22,807 nt of DNA from positions 1 through 22,807 of IMG/VR virus record IMGVR_UViG_3300046809_000088; one strand, given 5' to 3'. The notes under the pieces were generated by a model that was not told where the DNA came from, searched no databases, and saw nothing but the letters and a program-made list of their open reading frames with translations. Positions 5,974 through 10,979 of this stretch are shown here, in pieces (the stretch's first letter is position 1; each line of letters opens with the position of its first letter). This DNA comes from a virus. Both the position numbers and the translations under genes were made by a program.

Positions 5974-6004
5974 ACGTGTGCGCACACGCGCATACGTGTG
6001 CGTC
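5974..6004 (+). repeat. Mutually exclusive inverted repeats upstream of parA
   Basis: A perfect 14-base palindrome CGTGTGCGCACACG is followed 5 bases later by another CGTGTGCG arm. The middle arm CGCACACG can pair with either flanking CGTGTGCG. This could be a centromere-like or operator site for the partition proteins, or an RNA switch at the end of the upstream transcript. No T-run follows, so it is not an intrinsic terminator. Confidence 0.6.
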
Positions 6005-6014
6005 ACTCCCCCCA

Positions 6015-6050
6015 TTGATGTTTGCGCAAGTATGGACTAGGATTTGCGCA
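6015..6050 (+). promoter_or_regulatory. Probable par promoter with two operator repeats
   Basis: TTGATG (6015-6020) and TAGGAT (6038-6043) are 17 bases apart and fit a sigma70 promoter. Direct repeats TTTGCGCA at 6021-6028 and 6043-6050 are centred 22 bases apart, about two helical turns: one abuts the -35 box, the other overlaps the -10 box and expected start. Such placement suggests autorepression, usual for par operons. GGGGAAG then precedes the parA ATG at 6070. Confidence 0.65.
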
Positions 6051-6069
6051 CAATAACAGGGGAAGTAAC

Positions 6070-6720
6070 ATGACCATCATAGCGGTTGTGATGCAGAAGG
6101 GTGGCGTCGGCAAGACAATGACCGCTACCAACGTCGCCGGTACGCTCGCCATGCAGGGCGGCTCTGTGCGCCTGTATGACGCCAATCCGTACCAGTCCAG
6201 CGCGTACCAGTGGGGGCAGTTGCGCATCGATGCCGAAGTTCCGCAGAACCTAAGCGTCGTGCGGGTCGACCAGAATTACGGGCACGCCGTCACTGCTGAC
6301 GCGCCGAACTTCGATCACATCGTCATCGACTGCCCGCCGAACCTCGATATGGAAACACGCGTCGCGATGGCATTGGCTGACATAATCCTGATTCCGTTGC
6401 GGATAGGCCAATTTGACGCCTGGAGCCTCGCGCAGACGGCGCACATAGTCAGGCAGAGAAGGGCGACGGTAACGGCGCCAGTGCGCGCTATCGCCTTTGT
6501 GAACGCCGTTCCGCATTACATCAGGGCGGAGCTTGACGAATCGATCGACGTTATCCGTGAAATGGGCGACTTCGAACTAGGCCCAACGATCGTCGACCGG
6601 GCGGCATACCGGAAGGGCGCGAAACTAGGGTTGTCGGTAATGGAGTTGCCGGCCGAATACCGGGACGGGAAAGCGAGTGACGAGTTCGGCACACTGATGG
6701 CGGGGGTTCTCAATGGCTAA
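6070..6720 (+). CDS. parA: ParA-family partition ATPase (short, type Ib-like)
   Basis: This 216-residue protein has no N-terminal HTH, the size of type Ib plasmid ParA proteins. It has the deviant Walker A QKGGVGKT (9-16), the signature lysine K10 being ParA/MinD-specific. The A' region reads LYDANPYQSS (35-44), an NP where DP is usual, and Walker B is HIVIDCPP (83-90). ParA binds DNA non-specifically with ATP and moves cargo through a centromere-bound partner. The start at 6070 follows GGGGAAG; an in-frame TTG further upstream is less likely. The partner gene overlaps its stop by eight bases, and Rep follows directly. Plasmid-type segregation is implied. Alternatively it could be an orphan ParA that regulates other genes. 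Confidence 0.93.
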   Translation: MTIIAVVMQKGGVGKTMTATNVAGTLAMQGGSVRLYDANPYQSSAYQWGQLRIDAEVPQNLSVVRVDQNYGHAVTADAPNFDHIVIDCPPNLDMETRVAMALADIILIPLRIGQFDAWSLAQTAHIVRQRRATVTAPVRAIAFVNAVPHYIRAELDESIDVIREMGDFELGPTIVDRAAYRKGAKLGLSVMELPAEYRDGKASDEFGTLMAGVLNG

Positions 6721-6961
6721 TCCTCCCCTGAACCGAAGCGCCGTCGACGCCTTCATCGGCCAGCAGCCAGCAAAGCCAGAGAACGAGGCGCAGCCGACAT
6801 TCCGCGAGCGGGACTCGACGCAGCGGATGGCGGTGAATATGCCGAAAAGCTTGTATGAGGAATTGCGCGCGTTTATGAAGCTGACGGATACGCCAATGTC
6901 TGACCTGCTTGTCGAAGGGGCGCGACGCGAGCTGGCGAGGCGGAAGCAGGGCGGGATATGA
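6713..6961 (+). CDS. parB: Ribbon-helix-helix partner (ParB/CopG-like)
   Basis: This 82-residue protein has a polar, probably disordered N-terminus (1-36) and a C-terminal ribbon-helix-helix: QRMAVNMPKSLYEELRAF (37-54), then a turn with TDTPMSDLL and a second helix VEGARRELARRK. Residues QRMAVNM would be the DNA-contacting strand of the dimer. In type Ib par systems such small RHH proteins bind the centromere and repress the operon, and their flexible N-terminus stimulates ParA ATPase. The gene overlaps parA by 8 bases and rep by ATGA, so all three are likely co-translated. The symbol is by analogy: it is not a classic HTH-type ParB. Confidence 0.82.
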   Translation: MANPPLNRSAVDAFIGQQPAKPENEAQPTFRERDSTQRMAVNMPKSLYEELRAFMKLTDTPMSDLLVEGARRELARRKQGGI

Positions 6962-7521
6962 ATCAGGGCCAACTTTGGGACGAGTTGGACGCCGATACGA
7001 TATGGGTCCACGTTCTGAGAAGCACGCCGCTTGATGCGATGGGGATAAACGCTATCGCGGTATATGTCATGCTCAAGACCTATACGGATTTGAACAACGG
7101 AACGGCGTTCCCTGGCGTCGACACGCTGGCCGAACGCCTCAAGACTTCTCGCGATACTGTCGAACGCGCGCTGCGCCGCTTGAGGGAGCTTAAATTGCTC
7201 GATTGGGACAAAGACCCGGAGAACCGCAAGCGGAACCGTTACCGGTTTACTGAGCAGCTTCCGCTGGTGACTAAGAGCGATCGGACGCCTGCTGGAACCG
7301 CATCGGTTCCGTATGTTCCGACTGGCTTACAAGACTTCCTTAACGAACTGAAGGAATTCGCTAAGAACGGCACGCCGACTGGTCCGCAGATCGTTATCAA
7401 CCTGTCGTTGCAAATTGGCGACAACAATGTTCAGAATGTTCAGAACGTTGTGGTCGAGGGATCGTCTGTATCGCAAGATGCGATTGCAGAAATCAAGCGA
7501 AAGCTTGCCCCTAAATCTTAG
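6958..7521 (+). CDS. Winged-helix Rep-like protein (putative replication initiator)
   Basis: This 187-residue protein has residues 28-100 forming a winged helix of the type found in plasmid and phage replication proteins: NAIAVYVMLKTYTDLNNGTA, then FPGVDTLAERLKTSRDTVER (turn plus recognition helix), then ALRRLRELKLLDWDKD and a basic wing (RKRNRYRF). Residues 101-145 are a linker, and 146-168 form a short beta repeat with QIGDNNVQNVQNVVVEG. The gene overlaps the RHH gene as ATGA. Directly downstream are three iteron-like repeats, DnaA boxes and an AT-rich tract, which supports an initiator role. Known initiators are often longer, so a partition or copy-number regulator is an alternative. Confidence 0.75.
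   Translation: MNQGQLWDELDADTIWVHVLRSTPLDAMGINAIAVYVMLKTYTDLNNGTAFPGVDTLAERLKTSRDTVERALRRLRELKLLDWDKDPENRKRNRYRFTEQLPLVTKSDRTPAGTASVPYVPTGLQDFLNELKEFAKNGTPTGPQIVINLSLQIGDNNVQNVQNVVVEGSSVSQDAIAEIKRKLAPKS
7426..7449 (+). repeat. Tandem 9-base repeat within rep
   Basis: AATGTTCAG occurs twice in tandem (7426-7434, 7435-7443) and is followed by the related AACGTT. It encodes NVQNVQNV in the C-terminal beta region. It may be a protein-level repeat only. Confidence 0.7.
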
Positions 7522-7541
7522 AGAAATCTTACTTCTTATTA

Positions 7542-7561
7542 GTGCCGCACCCGTGCGGTAT
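7542..7561 (+). repeat. Iteron-like repeat R1
   Basis: GTGCCGCACCCGTGCGGTAT, near-palindromic (CCGCAC/GTGCGG arms around CC). It starts exactly 32 bases before an identical second copy. It lies just after the rep-like gene. Confidence 0.85.
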
Positions 7562-7573
7562 ATCCGGCGAAAT

Positions 7574-7593
7574 GTGCCGCACCCGTGCGGTAT
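7574..7593 (+). repeat. Iteron-like repeat R2
   Basis: Identical 20 bases to R1. With R3 it also shares the extension TATGTGG to its right. The spacing to R3 is again 32 bases. Confidence 0.85.
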
Positions 7594-7605
7594 GTGGCCG
7601 CCGAT

Positions 7606-7625
7606 ATGCCGCACCACAGCGGTAT
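7606..7625 (+). repeat. Iteron-like repeat R3 (diverged)
   Basis: ATGCCGCACCACAGCGGTAT: 16 of 20 positions match R1/R2, and the inner arm of the palindrome is lost. Its last base is the first base of the left DnaA box, so the initiator and DnaA sites touch. Confidence 0.8.
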
Positions 7626-7644
7626 GTGGATAACCTTATCCACA
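7625..7644 (+). promoter_or_regulatory. Two perfect inverted DnaA boxes
   Basis: TGTGGATAA (7625-7633, minus-strand orientation) and TTATCCACA (7636-7644, plus) are perfect matches to the strong DnaA-box consensus TTATNCACA, separated only by CC. Together they form a 20-base palindrome. Confidence 0.88.
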
Positions 7645-7679
7645 AGTGATAAACCTTATTATGTCAATTATCGTAAACA

Positions 7680-8741
7680 ATGACAAGAAACAATAACCTT
7701 GACGGCCTGCGCGGGCTGGCCGCCCTTTCTGTCGTCCTCGGCCATTGCGCGACCTATTACGGTGGCGTTCCGATCTACTTGAAGGAAGCTGCCGACTTTC
7801 ACAAGATGACAGGCCCGGAGATCTTCATTCGGCTTTGGCATACGGTATTTAATGCTGACGCGGCCGTAATGCTGTTCTTCGTGCTTAGCGGGTATGTGCT
7901 TGGCAAGTCGATGCTAAGGCGGTCAGAAGGGCCAATACAGGCGTTCTTGCCGTTCGTTTTCCGTCGAGCGACGCGCCTTTACCCTGTCGCCATCGCTGCC
8001 GCTGCGCTGCTTTGGGTGGCGCTGCCGCGCGTTACGCTGCCCGAGGCCATCTCTGCGGCCACGCTGATGGATCGTTCTGTTAATGGCGTGATCTGGAGCC
8101 TACAGGTCGAGCTGGTCGGGTCGCTCGTGATCTATGCGCTGTGGGCGACGCGTAGCCGGATGCTGGTGAGCTCACTTGTGATTGGCTTCGCGTATCTGTA
8201 TTACGCTGTGCCCGCCTGGGTTCATCCGATGACGTTTGGCCTTTTCGAAAGCATGTTTCTGATGTTTCAGGCTGCGTTCGTTTGCGGGTATGCCATCGCC
8301 TCTGGCGTCGCGCGCATCCCGAGATCGAAATTGCTGCTGCTGGCCGGAGTAGTCGCCTATCTTGGCTCGGATCTGTTTCTTGGCCGCGAATGGGGAAGCC
8401 GCTTTATGGAGATCGCAGGCGCAACAGTGATCGTCGGCTACTTTGCAAATGCGCCGATCGCGGCACTCGACAGCCGACCGGTTCAATTCCTGGGAGCGGT
8501 CAGTTACCCAATGTACATCGTTCAAATTGTGATGGTCGCCTACGGCGCGAAGTTCGTCGAGTTCGTCGCACAGAAGGCCAACCCGTTGCCGAAAGTGCTG
8601 CTGCTCGCCGCGGCCGTCGTTCCGCTCTCCCTTGTTATGGGCTGGCTTATGACGGTCACGGTCGAGCGGCCGGCAATGAGGTTGCCAGCGCTGCTGTCTT
8701 CGAAAAGGAGCGCGCCGGCATCGATTACGGAAGTTGCGTAA
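7680..8741 (+). CDS. Acyltransferase-3 (OafA/O-antigen acetylase-like) membrane protein
   Basis: This 353-residue integral membrane protein has about ten hydrophobic helices. It matches the acyltransferase-3 family: LDGLRGLAALSVVLGH (7-22, with R11 and H22 as the conserved pair), FFVLSGYVLGKS (66-77), RRATRLYP (95-102), NGVIWSLQVEL (135-145) and a late transmembrane pattern near SYPMYIVQIVMV. Members move acetyl groups from the cytoplasm onto surface polysaccharides such as O-antigen. In temperate phages they are typical serotype-converting genes that stop superinfection. Starting at 7680, the N-terminus fits the family and begins inside the AT-rich origin tract, without a clear Shine-Dalgarno site. 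Its 3' end overlaps a convergent fibre-like gene by 17 bases. The exact substrate is unknown. Confidence 0.92.
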   Translation: MTRNNNLDGLRGLAALSVVLGHCATYYGGVPIYLKEAADFHKMTGPEIFIRLWHTVFNADAAVMLFFVLSGYVLGKSMLRRSEGPIQAFLPFVFRRATRLYPVAIAAAALLWVALPRVTLPEAISAATLMDRSVNGVIWSLQVELVGSLVIYALWATRSRMLVSSLVIGFAYLYYAVPAWVHPMTFGLFESMFLMFQAAFVCGYAIASGVARIPRSKLLLLAGVVAYLGSDLFLGREWGSRFMEIAGATVIVGYFANAPIAALDSRPVQFLGAVSYPMYIVQIVMVAYGAKFVEFVAQKANPLPKVLLLAAAVVPLSLVMGWLMTVTVERPAMRLPALLSSKRSAPASITEVA

Positions 8742-9570
8742 TCATGAGGTAGTTAGATGCGGCGGTCGTGGTAAGCGTAAGCGCCGCACCGCTCGTCTGT
8801 GCGAGAACGACCGTGATCGTATCGCCCGCCGCGCAGTTCACGACCGCATTAATCGGGTGCGTGTAGTAGGGCTGCGATGCCGCGGCCGAAGGGAACACTA
8901 CCGCGCTCTGATAGATGATCGCGCCATTGCGCCAGATTTGCGCATTGATGATGCCGCCAGACGGGAAGGTTGAAGTCGCGAACTGAAACTGCGCATTCAC
9001 CAGGTATTGCGCTGCAGTCGGAGCCGTAAAGACCCCCGTCGACGGGACGAACGCAGATCCCTGATTCAACTGCGCCGTCCAGCCGGTTACGGTCACGGTC
9101 GTATTGTTCGCAACGCTTCCGCCCGCAGTATTCACCGCGATAACCTTGGCCGATCCGGTCGCCTTGAGTACCGGCGCGGTAACGGTGCCGGTGAATGTGG
9201 GCGACGCGACAGGCGCGGCACCGAGGTTCGTCAGCGCAGCCGATGCCGTCGTTGCGTTCGTGCCGCCGCTATTGATTGGGATCACGCTCGTCAGCGAATA
9301 CACGCCAGAGCTGACGCGCCCTACATAGCCAGTCGACGCCCCCGAGAACCCGTAGAGGTTGTCCAGCCCGACGCCGCCCGCTGCCGAGCCAGTACCACCG
9401 CCCGCGACGCCGACAACGCCCCACGCAGGCGCAGACGATGCGCCAGCCGAGATAATGGCCTGACCTGCAGCCGATCCGGTCGGATTGAGCAATTGCACAG
9501 GAGCCAGGGTAGCAGCACCAGCGAAAGCAGCGCAAAGAGCCAGCGCGAGGCCGGCGAAAAGTCGTTTCAT
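8725..9570 (-). CDS. Fibre-like protein with signal peptide and C1q/TNF-like tail
   Basis: This 281-residue protein starts with a convincing Sec signal peptide (MKRLFAGLALALCAAFAGA, cleavage near AGA|AT). The middle has tail-fibre-like phrases such as INSGGTNATTASAALTNLGA and PTFTGTVTAP. The C-terminal 135 residues, from about VIAVNTAGG to the end, resemble a C1q/TNF-like jelly-roll with GVFTAPTAAQYLVNAQFQFA. The reading is last in the minus-strand run, after holins and lysozyme. A signal peptide is unusual for a virion fibre, but such proteins recur in Burkholderia phages. It could be a receptor-binding tip, an exported protein or an anti-receptor. A weak AAGGC site precedes ATG at 9570. Confidence 0.78.
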   Translation of the reverse strand: MKRLFAGLALALCAAFAGAATLAPVQLLNPTGSAAGQAIISAGASSAPAWGVVGVAGGGTGSAAGGVGLDNLYGFSGASTGYVGRVSSGVYSLTSVIPINSGGTNATTASAALTNLGAAPVASPTFTGTVTAPVLKATGSAKVIAVNTAGGSVANNTTVTVTGWTAQLNQGSAFVPSTGVFTAPTAAQYLVNAQFQFATSTFPSGGIINAQIWRNGAIIYQSAVVFPSAAASQPYYTHPINAVVNCAAGDTITVVLAQTSGAALTLTTTAASNYLMITQLP

Positions 9571-9593
9571 GGTTTTGCCTTGTAGAGAAAAAG

Positions 9594-10136
9594 TTAGCCG
9601 CGGTTGTCGGTGTTGATACGGGGATCAGCCTGTGCTTTCCCGCGAAAGAACGATGCAACCCCGAGAACGGCGCCGATCGTCAATGTGAGATCCGCTGACA
9701 GGGGAACCGGTTGAACGTGAAAGAGCGGCAGAATGAACATCGACATGACGTAGAGGCCGAACACGAAGCCGATGAATGGCCGCCATGTGTATGTGGGCCA
9801 ATGGTCCGCCTTCGCCTCAGATTGCATCGTCACGTTGACATCGCCGACCGCATCAGATGCCGCCTTAATGCTCGCCTGATCGGTCGCAGCGGCAATCTGC
9901 GCCATCTGCACCTTGAAGTCGTTATCCGCCTTCTGAAGCGCTGCGATCGCGTCGGGAGACAGCCCGGCTTGAATCGCCTGCGTAACCTGGTCCGTCGTGC
10001 CTTGATCGTGGCCAAGTACTGCGCCGCTCACTGCACGCAGCGCAGCGCCTGCCACCATGCCAGCAGGACCGCCGACGACAGAAAGAGCCGTCGCCAAGGT
10101 CGGCGCGACGCCGCCAAGTATCGATTTCCAGTCCAT
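9594..10136 (-). CDS. Holin-like protein (GTA_holin_3TM type)
   Basis: This 180-residue protein has an N-terminal hydrophobic/amphipathic segment (8-35, including GVAPTLATALSVVGGPAGMV), a polar helical middle with a conserved-looking PDAIAALQKADNDFKVQM (61-78), and two C-terminal membrane helices (about 120-140 and 148-165). The motif WPTYTWRPFIGFVFGLYVM is characteristic of the GTA_holin_3TM family (PF11351), which forms pores for endolysin release in phages and gene-transfer agents. It starts at ATG 10136 with a TGATG overlap with the lysozyme stop, a typical lysis-cassette arrangement; a longer open extension upstream is rejected. It accompanies a second, different holin upstream of the lysozyme. 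Confidence 0.85.
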   Translation of the reverse strand: MDWKSILGGVAPTLATALSVVGGPAGMVAGAALRAVSGAVLGHDQGTTDQVTQAIQAGLSPDAIAALQKADNDFKVQMAQIAAATDQASIKAASDAVGDVNVTMQSEAKADHWPTYTWRPFIGFVFGLYVMSMFILPLFHVQPVPLSADLTLTIGAVLGVASFFRGKAQADPRINTDNRG

Positions 10137-10588
10137 CACACCCCCTTGCGCATCATGTCGGCTAGGCGCTGCGCCCTGCCCTTGACCTGGGTCGCCCATG
10201 CCGACGCGAGCATGCCGTCCGCCGCTTGGTTGTATTTGCCCTGCCGCATAAATACGAGCGTATTCTTGAAGCCGAGTAGCTTCGTGATTCCGAGGTTGAA
10301 CGCCATGTTTGCGATAACGCGCTGGCGAACGTCGTTCAGATCCGTCCACCAAGGTAGGTTGCGGTCGAGATCGTGGAACACGTCTTCGAGGTCGTCATCG
10401 AGCAGCGAATTCACCTGCGTGTCGTTGAGCGGATATTTCCACCCGGCAGGCAGCGGCTTCCCGTTCAGGTTATGCCCGACGCCCACCGTGGGAATGCCCT
10501 TCGTGTCGTTGTACGGCGAATAACGAACGCCCTCGTCGCGCCGCAGCTCTGCGATCAGCTTTTGAAGGTTCTCGTTATTCATCGACAT
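10136..10588 (-). CDS. T4-type lysozyme (GH24 endolysin)
   Basis: This 150-residue protein has the T4 lysozyme catalytic triad spacing exactly: E19 (RRDEGVRY), D28 (YNDTKG) and T34 (IPTVGVGHN), as in T4 E11-D20-T26. It hydrolyses the MurNAc-GlcNAc bond of peptidoglycan at lysis. No signal peptide or SAR segment is visible, so it probably depends on a holin to reach the periplasm. ATG at 10588 is six bases after AAAGGGG; ATGs at 10594 and 10582 are alternatives. It overlaps the upstream holin gene by 14 bases and ends in a TGATG overlap with the downstream holin. Typical length for this class is 145-165 aa, so it is complete. Confidence 0.95.
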   Translation of the reverse strand: MSMNNENLQKLIAELRRDEGVRYSPYNDTKGIPTVGVGHNLNGKPLPAGWKYPLNDTQVNSLLDDDLEDVFHDLDRNLPWWTDLNDVRQRVIANMAFNLGITKLLGFKNTLVFMRQGKYNQAADGMLASAWATQVKGRAQRLADMMRKGV

Positions 10589-10766
10589 TCGCATCCCCTT
10601 TGCGCAGGCGCTTGATCGACGAGTAAATCTGTAGTGCCGTGTAGATAACTGACAATGCGAGCAACACGCGCGGGAAGTTCGCGTCACTCCACGCGAGCGC
10701 CGTTGCGTACCAAGGAGGCGCGACTTGTGCGACCGTTTGCGCAACGGCCGAAGCGGTTTCTTTCAT
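10575..10766 (-). CDS. Small one-helix holin
   Basis: This 63-residue protein has a polar start with the APPWYATALAWSD segment, one clear transmembrane helix (FPRVLLALSVIYTALQIYSS, about 31-50), and a basic tail KRLRKGDANVDE. The combination of APP, a W.D patch, a LxxxIYTALQIxxxI helix and a charged tail is like the small class II/T7-type holins that precede lysozyme in many beta-proteobacterial phages. It overlaps the lysozyme start, and a terminator hairpin lies just upstream. It is likely the principal holin or an antiholin to the larger one at 9594-10136. Confidence 0.82.
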   Translation of the reverse strand: MKETASAVAQTVAQVAPPWYATALAWSDANFPRVLLALSVIYTALQIYSSIKRLRKGDANVDE

Positions 10767-10779
10767 GGGATCGGAAATT

Positions 10780-10801
10780 AAAAAGCCGCCCGGAGGCGGC
10801 T
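10780..10801 (-). terminator. Intrinsic terminator upstream of lysis cassette
   Basis: On the minus strand, AGCCGCC-TCCG-GGCGGCT is followed by a T-run (plus-strand A at 10780-10784). It sits between the 51-residue coiled-coil gene and the small holin. It would halt or attenuate late transcription before the lysis genes unless bypassed. Confidence 0.85.
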
Positions 10802-10823
10802 GTTGGCGGTAAGCGAAAGATCT

Positions 10824-10979
10824 CTACACTTCGCCTTGAGTTTGGTTCGAAAGACGAGCGTCTTTCTCTTTCGCCTCTTTCCGTAGATCAAGGACAGTCA
10901 GCTTCAATTGCGCGTTTTCGATCTGCATTTGCAGAAAAGCGCGCTGCGTATTTTCAAGTTGCTTTTCAAGATCAGACAT
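10824..10979 (-). CDS. 51-residue coiled-coil protein
   Basis: This protein begins MSDLEKQLENTQRAFLQMQI and is nearly all heptad-like helix (ENAQLKLTVLDLRKEAKEKD), ending QTQGEV. No membrane helix is present, so it is not an Rz-type spanin. ATG at 10979 overlaps the tailspike stop by eight bases, implying coupling. Small coiled-coil proteins at this place may be chaperones, fibre trimerisation aids or regulators; none is established. It is followed by an intrinsic terminator. The longer open frame upstream is only the tailspike gene's shadow. Confidence 0.68.
   Translation of the reverse strand: MSDLEKQLENTQRAFLQMQIENAQLKLTVLDLRKEAKEKDARLSNQTQGEV

Larger units (their letters stand above)
7522..7692 (+). 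other. Probable iteron-type replication origin
   Basis: The largest non-coding gap contains, in order, a short AT-rich lead, three 20-base iteron-like repeats at 32-base pitch, two inverted DnaA boxes, and an AT-rich tract from about 7645 on that runs into the next gene (TAAACCTTATTATGTC...). This order of initiator sites, DnaA sites and unwinding region is the classic layout of a theta-type plasmid or P1-like phage origin. That replication starts here is inferred from layout, not shown. Confidence 0.72.

Noticed and set aside
7542-7625. CRISPR array
   Set aside because: Only three units, one diverged, with 12-base spacers and palindromic repeats next to DnaA boxes; the layout fits iterons.
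7636-7662. Promoter for the acyltransferase gene (TTATCC...TATTAT)
   Set aside because: The spacing is only 15 bases and the -35 box is poor; the TATTAT alone is expected in an AT-rich origin tract.
7670-7690. TGTCA...TGACA inverted repeat around the acyltransferase start
   Set aside because: Only five matching bases per arm with a long interior; not distinguishable from chance in AT-rich sequence.
9594-10352. 252-residue reading of the holin-like gene
   Set aside because: The first 72 codons overlap the lysozyme gene in another frame and look like shadow sequence; the family N-terminus (MDWKSILGGVAP) begins at 10136.
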